Assembly: GCF_943193095.1 (NCBI RefSeq)
Contig: NZ_CALPCV010000008.1
Location: 21,504 to 85,503, forward strand
DNA: 64,000 bases
Reading direction: 5' to 3'
DNA from: Parasutterella muris
GTDB lineage: Bacteria > Pseudomonadota > Gammaproteobacteria > Burkholderiales > Burkholderiaceae_F
This document shows positions 9,381-17,818 of the stretch, one piece after another. Every line of letters starts with the position of its first letter. Positions within the stretch are counted from its first letter, which is position 1. The position numbers were made by a program, and so were the translations under genes. The notes under the pieces were generated by a model. That model was not told the origin of the DNA and ran no database searches. It worked only from the letters and a program-made list of their open reading frames with translations.

Positions 9381-9408
9381 AGGTCGGAATTTTCCGGCCT
9401 TTTTATTT
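9381..9408 (+). terminator. Intrinsic terminator after lpxC
   Basis: Nine-base-pair stem AGGTCGGAA/TTCCGGCCT with one G-T wobble, followed by TTTTTATTTATTTTT. It closes the dcw transcription unit and lies between two convergent genes, overlapping the 3' end of the dciA-like gene on the other strand. Confidence 0.85.
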
Positions 9409-9948
9409 ATTTTTAAGTGACGCTGCCAGACGTTCCATTTCTGCTTTAAGAGGAGAGCTCTCAGGGAGTCGCTCAGCAAGTTCCTTTGCGCCTTCGGCGG
9501 CTTCTTTGCCGCTTAGTCTCGGATGCATTTCCGTGTGCAGAAACGGTTTGGGAGGAGGCGGAGAAACATCGAGCACAGCGGCAAGTTTGACAGTGCCGAG
9601 TCCGCGCATTGCCATATAGTTCTGCAGCGTCGGAAGAATCTGCTTGAATTTAGTGATCATGGCGTTTGACGGAAGCGACACTTCCGCGCGAACCTCTTCC
9701 CTGACTTGCGATAGTGCGTCCGTTTCATAATTCAGCGCGTATGGATTGGCATCTTCAATGCGAACCCTTTTCACGGACACTCGGATCATATTCGGTTCAA
9801 TAGGCACGCCAAGGCGAAGATCGTCGCACATAGGCGCAATCACAGCGGCGATTTTTTTTGCGGCCCGCATATTTTCAAACTGCCGATAGAGCGCGCCCTT
9901 CTGCATGACATTTCGAAGAGGCTGCTGTGGAGACCAACGCACGGCCAT
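9403..9948 (-). CDS. DciA-like (DUF721-type) protein
   Basis: Probable DciA-family protein, the ancestral partner that assists loading of replicative helicase DnaB in bacteria lacking DnaC. The assignment is mainly from context: a DUF721/DciA gene commonly sits between lpxC and secA in Burkholderiales. The sequence is compatible, with an N-terminal globular part (LYRQFENMRAAKKIAAVIAP, then a V-x-V-x-R strand and a KFKQILPTLQNYM helix) and a proline-containing charged C-terminal tail. The ATG at 9948 is preferred because AGAGGA lies 6 bases upstream; an in-frame ATG at 9978 and a further one at 10020 lack as good a site. With the 9948 start the product is 181 residues. It could instead be an unrelated hypothetical. 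Confidence 0.55.
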   Translation of the reverse strand: MAVRWSPQQPLRNVMQKGALYRQFENMRAAKKIAAVIAPMCDDLRLGVPIEPNMIRVSVKRVRIEDANPYALNYETDALSQVREEVRAEVSLPSNAMITKFKQILPTLQNYMAMRGLGTVKLAAVLDVSPPPPKPFLHTEMHPRLSGKEAAEGAKELAERLPESSPLKAEMERLAASLKNK

Positions 9949-10225
9949 GACGATCCTCTGATGATTCAACTTTTCCATTATAGGTCCGGGTGCCTGCAGC
10001 GATATGCAGCTTACTAACATCTTGTCGCAAGTCGTTAGTGTTATTACGGCTCAGCCCTAAAAAAGGCATGGAAAATACAAGTTAGTGTTGTAAAATCAAC
10101 AGTCCGGCGTGTTCACAGCAGTATTAAATCGCATTTTGATTCCCGTGATCGGGACAGAACCGCCTAGGTTAAATATGTGCGCAGCAGCGGTATCCCGTTG
10201 CTTTCGTTTTATAAGAGAAGAATTG

Positions 10226-12886
10226 ATGGTCAATTTCCTGACAAAGATTTTTGGAAGCCGCAATGATCGACTGATCCGTCAGTACCGTCGCAAAGTAGCG
10301 GTGATTAACAAACTCGAGCCTGAAATGAAGGCGCTCACGGATGAGCAGCTGAAGGCGAAGACTGTGGAATTTCGCCAGCGTCTTGCAGACGGAGCCACTC
10401 TTGACTCTCTTTTGCCCGAAGCTTTTGCGGTAGTGCGCGAAGCGAGCTTCCGAGTTCTGGGAATGCGTCACTTTGATGTTCAGCTGATCGGCGGTATGGT
10501 CCTGAACGACAACAAGATTGCGGAAATGCGCACCGGTGAAGGTAAGACGCTGACCGCGACACTTGCGGTTTATCTGAATGCTCTGCCCGGCAAAGGCGCC
10601 CATGTCGTTACAGTGAATGACTACCTGGCAAGCCGTGACGCGGCATGGATGGGCAAGGTTTACAACTTCCTCGGAATGACTGTCGGCACGATTCTTTCAA
10701 ATCAGCCGAATGATCAGAAAAAAGCAGCGTATGCCGCGGATATTACTTACGGAACCAACAATGAATTTGGTTTCGATTATCTTCGCGACAATATGGAGTA
10801 CGACACAGAAGCACGTCGTCAGCGCGGTCTTTTCTTTGCGATTGTTGACGAAGTCGACTCCATTCTTATTGACGAAGCCCGTACACCTCTGATTATTTCC
10901 GGTCCGGCCGAAGGCGGCACAGACATCTACGTCGCCATTGACAAGATTCCGGATCAGCTGGTTCGCCAGAAAGAAGAGAAGGGAGAAGGAGACTACTGGG
11001 TCGATGAGAAGCAGCACTCGGTACAGCTTTCCGAATCCGGTCACGAAAAAGTCGAGAAGATCATGGTGGAGATGGGACTTCTTCCGGAAGGACAGAGCCT
11101 TTATTCACCGCAGAACATCATGCTTCTGCATTACCTCAATGCAGCGCTTCGCGCGCATACTCTCTTTGTGAGAGACCAGCACTATGTGGTGCAGAACGGC
11201 GAAGTGATTATCGTTGACGAATTTACCGGCCGCTTAATGAAAGGCCGCCGCTGGTCCGACGGTCTTCATCAGGCCGTGGAAGCTAAGGAAGGCGTCAAGA
11301 TCCAGCAGGAAAACCAGACATTTGCCTCCATCACCTTCCAGAACTACTTCCGTATGTACGAAAAGCTTTCCGGTATGACCGGTACAGCGGATACGGAAGC
11401 CTATGAGTTCCAGGAAATTTACGGTCTTGAAACCGTTGTCATTCCGACGCACCGCATGATGATCCGTGACGATCAGCAGGATAAGGTGTATCGCACGGCC
11501 AAAGAAAAGTACAAAGCGATTGTTGATGACGTTAAGGAATGCTACGGCAGAGGCCAGCCGGTACTGGTCGGTACAACGTCGATTGAAAACTCCGAGCTCA
11601 TCAGCCAGATGCTGGACAAGGAAGGAATTCCGCACAACGTGCTGAATGCCAAACAGCATGAAAAAGAAGCTCAGATCGTTCTGGAAGCCGGACGTCCCGG
11701 CATGGTGACGATTGCTACGAATATGGCGGGCCGCGGTACCGATATTGTGCTGGGCGGCGGCATTTCCAAGGCGCTTGAAAGCATTGATGAGGATCCGTCT
11801 CTCAGTGATGAAGAAAAGACTGCGAAGAAGGACGCTATCAAGGCAGAGTGGCAGAAGGATCACGACAAGGTCGTCGAGCTCGGCGGTCTGCGTATTATCG
11901 GATCCGAACGTCATGAATCCCGTCGTATTGACAACCAGCTTCGCGGTCGTTCCGGCCGTCAGGGCGACCCGGGTTCTTCACGCTTCTACCTCTCGATGGA
12001 AGATCCGCTTCTGAGAATTTTCGCCGGTGAGAAGATGCAGGCGTTGATGAACAAGCTGCGTCTGCCTGAAGGCGAAGCGATTGAAGCCGGCATTGTGACG
12101 CGCTCTATTGAAACAGCGCAGCGCAAAGTTGAGTCCCGCAACTTCGATATTCGTAAGCAGCTTCTGGAGTATGACGACGTTGCGAACGATCAGCGTAAAG
12201 AAATTTATGCGCTTCGTAATGAAATTCTTGAGAACAAGGACGTTTCCGGTCCGGTTAAAGAACTGCGTGACGGCTACTTCACCAGCCTGTTCCATCAGTT
12301 TGTTCCGCCGGATACCGTTGAAGAGCAGTGGGATCTGGAGGGTCTTGAGAAAGAGCTGAAAGAGAAATGGAATATTGAAGTTCCGCTTAAAGAAACACTG
12401 GAAAAATCTGAAAGCTCCGACGAAGATCAGCTTCTGGATATGCTCATTCAGGCGACGAATAAAGTTTATGACGACAAAGTCGCTCTGGTGGGACGCGAAG
12501 CGTTCTCCGAGTTCGAGCGCAATGTTCTTCTGCAGTTCCTTGATCAGCGCTGGAGAGAGCATCTGAGCCAGCTCGATATGCTGCGTCAGGGCATCTATCT
12601 GCGCGGATACGCTCAGAAGCAGCCGAAGCAGGAATACAAGCGCGAAGCTTTTGAACTGTTTGCAGCGCTTTTGGAAACGGTTGGCGCCGATGTCACCCGT
12701 GTTCTGATGAATGTTCAGATTCGACAGCCGGAGCCTCAGCCCGAGCCTGAACCCGCAGCGATTCCGGCCGCTCAGTCTGATGAGCCGGCTCTGGAAGCAA
12801 ATCCGTATGCGGGCGTGGGACGTCACGACTTGTGTCCCTGCGGCAGCGGCAAGAAGTTTAAAGACTGCCACGGCAAGCTGAAATAA
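10226..12886 (+). CDS. secA: Protein translocase ATPase SecA
   Basis: Motor ATPase that drives pre-proteins through SecYEG. The start is placed at ATG 10226, behind AAGAGAAG, because MVNFLTKIFGSRNDR is the normal SecA N-terminus; the frame is open for another 39 codons upstream but those residues do not resemble SecA. The product is 886 residues. Walker A (MRTGEGKT) is near residue 102, the DEAD-type VDEVDSILIDEARTPL lies near 210-225, and the helicase motifs GRGTDI and QLRGRSGRQGDPG follow. The C-terminus has the SEC-C zinc motif DLCPCGSGKKFKDCHG, preceded by a P/E-rich linker. A strong terminator follows. Confidence 0.98.
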   Translation: MVNFLTKIFGSRNDRLIRQYRRKVAVINKLEPEMKALTDEQLKAKTVEFRQRLADGATLDSLLPEAFAVVREASFRVLGMRHFDVQLIGGMVLNDNKIAEMRTGEGKTLTATLAVYLNALPGKGAHVVTVNDYLASRDAAWMGKVYNFLGMTVGTILSNQPNDQKKAAYAADITYGTNNEFGFDYLRDNMEYDTEARRQRGLFFAIVDEVDSILIDEARTPLIISGPAEGGTDIYVAIDKIPDQLVRQKEEKGEGDYWVDEKQHSVQLSESGHEKVEKIMVEMGLLPEGQSLYSPQNIMLLHYLNAALRAHTLFVRDQHYVVQNGEVIIVDEFTGRLMKGRRWSDGLHQAVEAKEGVKIQQENQTFASITFQNYFRMYEKLSGMTGTADTEAYEFQEIYGLETVVIPTHRMMIRDDQQDKVYRTAKEKYKAIVDDVKECYGRGQPVLVGTTSIENSELISQMLDKEGIPHNVLNAKQHEKEAQIVLEAGRPGMVTIATNMAGRGTDIVLGGGISKALESIDEDPSLSDEEKTAKKDAIKAEWQKDHDKVVELGGLRIIGSERHESRRIDNQLRGRSGRQGDPGSSRFYLSMEDPLLRIFAGEKMQALMNKLRLPEGEAIEAGIVTRSIETAQRKVESRNFDIRKQLLEYDDVANDQRKEIYALRNEILENKDVSGPVKELRDGYFTSLFHQFVPPDTVEEQWDLEGLEKELKEKWNIEVPLKETLEKSESSDEDQLLDMLIQATNKVYDDKVALVGREAFSEFERNVLLQFLDQRWREHLSQLDMLRQGIYLRGYAQKQPKQEYKREAFELFAALLETVGADVTRVLMNVQIRQPEPQPEPEPAAIPAAQSDEPALEANPYAGVGRHDLCPCGSGKKFKDCHGKLK

Positions 12887-12895
12887 AGAAAAAAG

Positions 12896-12920
12896 ACGGT
12901 CCGCAACGGACCGTTTTTTT
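12896..12920 (+). terminator. Intrinsic terminator after secA
   Basis: Perfect 8-bp stem ACGGTCCG-CAA-CGGACCGT followed by seven T residues. It begins ten bases after the secA stop codon. Confidence 0.93.
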
Positions 12921-12972
12921 GAGCGGTGCTCTAGAATTTAGAGAAATATTTTAAAAATCGTAAAGGACAAAA

Positions 12973-14202
12973 ATGGCTGTCAATTTATATCCGCCCGAAC
13001 CTTCGGAAATTTATCCCGTCCCCGGAGTGGTTCTCGGCGTCGCGGAGGCCAATATCCGCAAACCCAATCGTAAAGACGTTCTGGTTGTAGAGCTTGCGCT
13101 CGGCTCCCGCGTTGCCGGAGTTTTCACCAGCAATCGTTTTGCAGCCGCGCCGGTTCAGGTCTGCAGAAAGCATTTAAGCGAAACCAATAATATTCGCGCA
13201 ATTGTCGTGAATACCGGTATCGCTAATGCCGGCACCGGCCTTCAGGGCGTGATCGATGCGGAAGAGACCTGCCAAAAGCTCTCGGAAATTTTGAATTGCT
13301 CGCCGACTCAAGTCCTGCCGTTTTCTACCGGTGTGATTATGGAGCCGCTGCCAATGCGCAATCTGCTTAAAGGCGTGGAGGAAGCTGCTAATTCCTTATC
13401 GCGCAATAATTGGATTGACGCGGCCGAAGCTATTATGACAACCGACACGGTGCCCAAATGCTATTCGAAGCGGGTGGATCTGGACGGTCATGAAATTACG
13501 ATCACCGGCATCAGTAAAGGATCGGGCATGATTGAGCCGCATATGGCAACCATGCTGGGATTTATCGCTACGGATATCGGCATTGATGAATCGATCCTTC
13601 AGGAAGTCGTTAAGACGGTTGCTGACGCTTCTTACAACCGTGTCACAGTTGACGGCGACACATCAACGAATGATTCCTTTGTTTTAATTTCCACCGGCAG
13701 AAATCAGGCTGATCCGATTGTTTCTGCCGACGATCCGCGTTACGACGATTTGCTTGACGCTCTGATCGAAGTGGCTCAGAAGCTTTCTCAGGCCATGGTG
13801 AGAGACGGGGAAGGCGCTTCCAAGTTCATTACGATCACGGTGGAAGACGCGCGTGACGAAGAGGAGGCTCTGAAGGTCGCCTACGCAGTTGCTCATTCTC
13901 CTTTAGTTAAGACAGCGTTTTACGCCTCCGATCCTAACCTCGGTCGAATCTTAGCGGCAGTCGGCAATTCGAAGATTGCGGACCTTGATCCGACCAAAGT
14001 AACGCTTTGGCTTGATGACGTGCTCGTCGCAAGAAACGGCGGAAGAGCTCAGGAATATGAAGAAATTCAGGGCCAGACCGTCATGGCTAAGGATGAAATT
14101 ACGGTGCGCATCAGTCTTGGCAGAGGAGACGCCTCGGAAACTGTCTGGACGACTGATCTGTCGCATGACTACGTGTCGATCAACGCCGACTATCGGAGCT
14201 GA
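12973..14202 (+). CDS. argJ: Bifunctional ornithine acetyltransferase / N-acetylglutamate synthase ArgJ
   Basis: Transfers acetyl between N-acetylornithine and glutamate in the cyclic arginine pathway, and in bifunctional forms also makes N-acetylglutamate from acetyl-CoA. The 409 residues match the family. ArgJ precursors cleave themselves at an Ala-Thr bond; the corresponding KGSGMIEPHMATMLG segment is near residues 180-194. The TTDTVPK and DGDTSTNDS motifs are also present. AAAGGA lies six bases before the ATG. The gene is followed after four bases by the DUF815 ATPase gene. The histidine in EPHMAT, where many relatives have asparagine, is a minor variation. Confidence 0.97.
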   Translation: MAVNLYPPEPSEIYPVPGVVLGVAEANIRKPNRKDVLVVELALGSRVAGVFTSNRFAAAPVQVCRKHLSETNNIRAIVVNTGIANAGTGLQGVIDAEETCQKLSEILNCSPTQVLPFSTGVIMEPLPMRNLLKGVEEAANSLSRNNWIDAAEAIMTTDTVPKCYSKRVDLDGHEITITGISKGSGMIEPHMATMLGFIATDIGIDESILQEVVKTVADASYNRVTVDGDTSTNDSFVLISTGRNQADPIVSADDPRYDDLLDALIEVAQKLSQAMVRDGEGASKFITITVEDARDEEEALKVAYAVAHSPLVKTAFYASDPNLGRILAAVGNSKIADLDPTKVTLWLDDVLVARNGGRAQEYEEIQGQTVMAKDEITVRISLGRGDASETVWTTDLSHDYVSINADYRS

Positions 14203-14206
14203 TGAG

Positions 14207-15088
14207 ATGCTGAGCCCCGACTTGGAAACGCGCCTGGCAAAGGTTCTTGACCGACTGGACAATCTGCTTCCCAAAACTGAAGCGGAAGTCGATTGGAGCG
14301 CAAAAGCATTCCGCTGGAGAAGAAGAAACTATCTTGGCATGTCCGCCGGAGAGCTTGAGCCGGTGGAAAGGATCGCTTATGTCGACGAGTCGGTCATCAT
14401 CAATGCTGACCGTCAGAAAGAGCAGATTTTCCGCAACACGGAACAGTTTGTTAAAGGACTGCCCGCAAACAATGTTCTGCTGTCCGGGGCTCGAGGTACC
14501 GGTAAATCTTCTTTGATTCGCGCCTGTTTCAGCAAGTACTGCGATCAGGGGCTTCGTCTCATTGAGGTCGATAAGAGCGATCTGAGAGATCTCGCGGATA
14601 TCGCGCGCATGGTTTCGCATCGTCCGGAGAAGTTTATTGTCTTCTGCGATGACTTGTCTTTTGAATTTGGCGAAGGCAGCTACAAAGAATTAAAAGCGAT
14701 TCTTGATGGTTCTGTTGCTTCATCCGGTGACAATCTTTTGGTTTATGCGACATCGAATCGCCGACACCTGATGCCGGAGAAAATGAGTGACAATCTCGCG
14801 AGTTCAATGGATGAAGACGGAGAGCTGCATCCTGCCGAGACGACTGAAGAAAAGATGTCGCTGTCCGAGCGTTTTGGTCTGTGGCTTAGTTTCTATCCGT
14901 ACAGTCAGAAAGAGTATTTGAGTATCGCCAAGGTTTGGACAGAGCATTTTGGCGGCACGATTAACGAAGATTGGCAGACGGAAGCGCTGCAGTTTGCGCT
15001 TCAGCGCGGCTCCCGCTCCGGCCGTGTGGCTTATCAATTTGCCCGTGACTGGGCCGGCCGCACTCGTTTGGAAAAGGAAAACGCATGA
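14207..15088 (+). CDS. DUF815-family AAA-type ATPase
   Basis: Predicted cytoplasmic P-loop ATPase of the DUF815 family, role not established. The ATG at 14207 gives 293 residues beginning MLSPDLETRLAKVLDRLDNLLP; the frame is open further upstream only through argJ. Walker A is GARGTGKSS near residue 101-109 and the Walker B region is KFIVFCDDLSFE near 145-156, followed by a sensor-like YATSNRRHLMPEKM segment that is characteristic of the family. The stop codon overlaps the ATG of the Nudix gene. An argJ - DUF815 ATPase - mutT order is common in beta-proteobacteria, so co-expression is likely. Confidence 0.88.
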   Translation: MLSPDLETRLAKVLDRLDNLLPKTEAEVDWSAKAFRWRRRNYLGMSAGELEPVERIAYVDESVIINADRQKEQIFRNTEQFVKGLPANNVLLSGARGTGKSSLIRACFSKYCDQGLRLIEVDKSDLRDLADIARMVSHRPEKFIVFCDDLSFEFGEGSYKELKAILDGSVASSGDNLLVYATSNRRHLMPEKMSDNLASSMDEDGELHPAETTEEKMSLSERFGLWLSFYPYSQKEYLSIAKVWTEHFGGTINEDWQTEALQFALQRGSRSGRVAYQFARDWAGRTRLEKENA

Positions 15089-15480
15089 TGAAATTAACCG
15101 AGGTCTCGGTCGCCGTCGCTTTTGACGGAGAGGGGCGTTTTCTGATGACGTCGCGGCCCGAAGGGAAAGTCTATGCAGGTTACTGGGAGTTTCCCGGCGG
15201 AAAGATTGAGTCCGGCGAGACTCCGGAAGAAGCGCTGCATCGGGAGATGCGAGAGGAGCTCGGCGCGGAGATTTCCGATTGCAAAGAAGTCAAGACATCT
15301 GTTTTTACGTATCCGCATGCAACCGTGCATCTACACTTTATTCAATGCCGAATTAAACCTGAGACGATTAAGGCGCTTGAAGGTCAGGAATTTAAGTTTG
15401 TGACGATGGAAGAGCTTCCTGAACCGATTCTTCCCGCAACAGTGCCGGAACTTGAGGATGTGACCGCCTGCAGGCTCTAA
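15085..15480 (+). CDS. mutT: MutT-type Nudix hydrolase
   Basis: 131-residue Nudix hydrolase, likely 8-oxo-dGTP diphosphatase that cleanses the nucleotide pool. The Nudix box GGKIESGETPEEALHREM continuing REELG (about residues 34-57) matches GX5EX7REUXEEXGU. The N-terminal strand VSVAVAFDGEGRFLMTSRPEGK and the WEFPGGK turn fit the MutT subfamily. The start overlaps the upstream ATPase stop as ATGATGA; either the ATG at 15085 or 15088 may be used, with AAGGAAAA upstream. Substrate specificity is inferred from family resemblance only. Confidence 0.9.
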   Translation: MMKLTEVSVAVAFDGEGRFLMTSRPEGKVYAGYWEFPGGKIESGETPEEALHREMREELGAEISDCKEVKTSVFTYPHATVHLHFIQCRIKPETIKALEGQEFKFVTMEELPEPILPATVPELEDVTACRL

Positions 15481-15509
15481 TAAGCGCCTGTGGAATCTCG
15501 ACTCCTCTC

Positions 15510-15917
15510 ATGCATTTTCGGGTCAGGTTTTCTTTTAGTCATGCAAAGCCGGACTCTTTCCTATCGCTTGGTTTGAACGGTTGGAATGTCCGACCGCAGG
15601 CTGATGTGACGCTGATCACGCAGCTTGGAGGCTGCAAGTCTAAGGCGACGCTCACAAACGCTTATGGCGCAAGGGATACTGTAAACGGTGAGTTCTCGGG
15701 CAAGTTCGGTACAAACGTAGCGCTCGGCGTTCAGGCTGATAAAGGCATGACTACCATCGGGGCCCGTTACGGCTTCACAGGCGGTACCAAGGGCAAAGCC
15801 GACCACGCCTTCAAGATTGAGGCGCGCCTCCGTTTCTATACTGAGAAGTTCTTAGGAGGCATCCTAGATTCAGAAGGAGAGGAATTTCGGTTCCTCTCCT
15901 TTTTTGTTTTATGCTGA
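15510..15917 (+). pseudogene. Remnant of an autotransporter C-terminal beta-barrel
   Basis: About 95 residues (encoded at roughly 15546-15840) resemble the last strands of a type V autotransporter barrel: alternating strands with a VRPQADVTLITQLGG segment, a GEFSGKFGTNVALGV strand, GMTTIGARYGFTGG, and an end HAFKIEARLRF with the terminal aromatic typical of barrel proteins. No passenger domain, signal peptide or ribosome-binding site is present, and the frame runs past the expected terminal Phe for 24 more residues into a terminator. It is best read as the 3' relic of a large deleted gene. A functional small protein is unlikely. Confidence 0.7.
15875..15909 (+). terminator. Intrinsic terminator downstream of the autotransporter remnant
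   Basis: Perfect 10-bp stem AGGAGAGGAA/TTCCTCTCCT with a TTTCGG loop, followed by TTTTTTGTTTT. It points in the + direction, as expected for the lost autotransporter gene, and may now also end the argJ-mutT transcript. Confidence 0.88.
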
Positions 15918-15936
15918 ATTTTAGGATTTTGATAAA

Positions 15937-16173
15937 TTAAATTTCGTTTTCCGGTTTGATCTTGCTGTGCAGTTTGCCGGTTGCAAGCGCTTCTTCTGAG
16001 ATATCAAGATCATCGTCGGCTTCCTGGTTCTTGCTTTTGATTACGTAGGAACCTTCGGCCCAAGCGCCCAAGTCAATCAGCTTGCAGCGTTCGCAGCAGA
16101 AAGGACGAAACGGATTTTTTTCAGAATATTCACATTCCCGACCGCATGTCGGGCACTTTACTTTTAAGGCCAT
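15937..16173 (-). CDS. yacG: DNA gyrase inhibitor YacG
   Basis: Small zinc-binding protein (78 residues) that in E. coli binds GyrB and blocks DNA binding. Four cysteines in CPTCGRECEYSEKNPFRPF and the following CCERC form the zinc site, and the KLIDLGAWAEGSYVI segment is the family hallmark. The acidic C-terminal tail is probably disordered. It lies 15 bases after zapD on the same strand, the usual coaE-zapD-yacG arrangement. Confidence 0.93.
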   Translation of the reverse strand: MALKVKCPTCGRECEYSEKNPFRPFCCERCKLIDLGAWAEGSYVIKSKNQEADDDLDISEEALATGKLHSKIKPENEI

Positions 16174-16188
16174 AACAACAATTAGGAG

Positions 16189-16962
16189 TTACATATTGCA
16201 GAGGCCAAGTGTAAACGGAGCGTTTGCAGGAACCAAGTGTTCGGGGCCGTTTTTACCAAAATTAACGGGATTAAATCTGACGGAAAGCAGATATCGGTTT
16301 GCCGAAATTTTGGGAACCAATCCAAGCTTGGGATCAACAAAGATCTGCAGCAGTGTGAAAGTCTTACCCTGAAGATCTTTCTGGTAAGCGCCGTTCACCG
16401 CGTTTTCAGTTTTGAGTTCCGCGGTACCGCGCAGCAAGTCGAGAATTAAGTCGATTGCGGTTCTGTACGGTTTAAGCGGAGCGATCCATTCCTTGAGGTT
16501 CGCTTTTCTTTCCTCTGCCGGAAGATGTAGCCAATGATGGTACATAGGGATATCAAACTCGCAGGTTCCGGCCGGAATTGCCGAGCGCTGTCCTACGGTT
16601 TTAAGAAATTCATTCTGTGAGGAAAGATGTGAAATACGCACGCCGACAGTGCTGAGTTCAGCTCTGCTCTTCTGAAGCTGCTCAAGCGTCATTTTGAGAG
16701 AGTTCTGATCGACATGCTCATTAAAAGCTAAAGGTTCAAGGCATGATCTGAAGCGGGCAAGTTCATGCAGGAGATCATTTTTCTGATCTCCACGCACCGT
16801 GACTTCCTGTATTTCGAAGTACTTAAGGATAGCCGCACGGTGATCGTTTAAATTCTCTTGTTGAGCAAACCATTCCAGCTGAGAAAAGAGATCCGCCAAT
16901 CGAAGGAACGTGCGAATTTTTTCGTTAGCCGGGAATTCATAGCGAAGCAACCCGTCAGTCAT
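16189..16962 (-). CDS. zapD: Z-ring associated protein ZapD
   Basis: Cytoplasmic FtsZ-binding protein that cross-links Z-ring filaments. The 257 residues begin with LLRYEFPANEKIRTFLRLADLF, the typical ZapD N-terminal alpha-helical domain, and later contain the FDIPMYHHWL and LILDLLRGTAEL segments of the family. It is followed by yacG after 15 bases. ZapD binds the FtsZ C-terminal peptide in E. coli, so in this organism it would be expected to recognise only the second FtsZ copy. The last 30 residues match the beta-rich end of the family (KISANRYLLSVRF). Confidence 0.93.
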   Translation of the reverse strand: MTDGLLRYEFPANEKIRTFLRLADLFSQLEWFAQQENLNDHRAAILKYFEIQEVTVRGDQKNDLLHELARFRSCLEPLAFNEHVDQNSLKMTLEQLQKSRAELSTVGVRISHLSSQNEFLKTVGQRSAIPAGTCEFDIPMYHHWLHLPAEERKANLKEWIAPLKPYRTAIDLILDLLRGTAELKTENAVNGAYQKDLQGKTFTLLQIFVDPKLGLVPKISANRYLLSVRFNPVNFGKNGPEHLVPANAPFTLGLCNM

Positions 16963-17040
16963 TATTTGGCCTTTTTTTAGTTATTAAAATCTACCACAAA
17001 TATGTGCTAACGGATAGTAATTTTGCTTAGAGCTTGAAGA

Positions 17041-17199
17041 TTATTCTTCTAACTTTCCAAATTGCGTTCTGTCTTTTGCTGAACTGTTCGAGACAGTCAG
17101 AGTGATTTTGTCCGTGTGTCCGAGCGCATTTAAAGCGACGAAGCTGCTTATGTATTTCCTTTGCTCTGCATCGGTACTTTTTCCTGCATCGATCAGCAT
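17041..17199 (-). CDS. Possible 52-residue protein coupled to coaE (unrecognised)
   Basis: The sequence ATGCTGA at 17199-17193 overlaps the coaE stop codon with a new ATG, opening a 52-codon frame ending at TAA 17041. The peptide begins MLIDAGKSTDAEQRKYISSF and is hydrophilic with no membrane segment. I recognise no family. The overlap arrangement favours translation, but the region could simply be intergenic DNA between coaE and zapD (230 bases), and no ribosome-binding site is obvious. Confidence 0.25.
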   Translation of the reverse strand: MLIDAGKSTDAEQRKYISSFVALNALGHTDKITLTVSNSSAKDRTQFGKLEE

Positions 17200-17813
17200 G
17201 CTGGGGAAATCGATAATTCTCTGTCTATAGACGAGTATTTGGTATGCAGGCGATGGACCGCTTCTTTTAGCTCTTTAATGGAAAAAACATTTTCGATAAT
17301 GTCATCAGCGGATTTAAGCCGCTCAGTCCTCGAGGCTTGAGCATTAAGAATTGACATGACCTCTTCACGGGAGAAGCCGTTTCTCTTCATAACGCGGGTG
17401 ATTTGCATTTCTTCGGGAGTGTCAACGACGAGAAGCCGGCTGATACGCTGCTTCCAAAAAGAATTCTCTGTTAACAGCGGCACACTGATGATGCAGTAGC
17501 GGCCTTTTGCTTCGCTGAGCTGCCTGAGGCATTCTTTTTGAATAATCGGATGGAGGATCGACTCAAGTTTTTTTCTCTGCTGCGGATCCCTGAAAACTAA
17601 ATCCCTCATGAATTTGCGATCCATTGACCCGTCGGGCGAGATAGCGTCATTTCCGAAAGCTAGTCGAACCGCATCGATCGCGATGCCGCCGGGAGCGGTC
17701 ACCGCGCGAGAGACGCAGTCAGCGTCGACTACGGTAACACCGAGGGCAGAGAATTCGTCCGAGACAGTTGTTTTACCGCTGCCGATTCCTCCGGTTAATC
17801 CGATAATTCTCAT
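17193..17813 (-). CDS. coaE: Dephospho-CoA kinase CoaE
   Basis: Final enzyme of coenzyme A synthesis, phosphorylating the ribose 3'-OH of dephospho-CoA. The protein is 206 residues. The P-loop GLTGGIGSGKTT is at residues 5-16, the DADCVSR substrate segment near 31-37, and the LHP and VPLLTE motifs near 86 and 110. The ATG at 17813 lies five bases after the stop of the upstream solute-binding gene. It heads the coaE-(zapD-yacG) series. The C-terminal 15 residues are a little longer than in many homologues. Confidence 0.96.
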   Translation of the reverse strand: MRIIGLTGGIGSGKTTVSDEFSALGVTVVDADCVSRAVTAPGGIAIDAVRLAFGNDAISPDGSMDRKFMRDLVFRDPQQRKKLESILHPIIQKECLRQLSEAKGRYCIISVPLLTENSFWKQRISRLLVVDTPEEMQITRVMKRNGFSREEVMSILNAQASRTERLKSADDIIENVFSIKELKEAVHRLHTKYSSIDRELSISPAC

Positions 17814-17818
17814 AGCTT

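Noticed and set aside
11978..12871. 297-residue frame opposite secA
   Set aside because: Fully inside secA on the other strand; composition follows the secA codon pattern and no family is recognisable.
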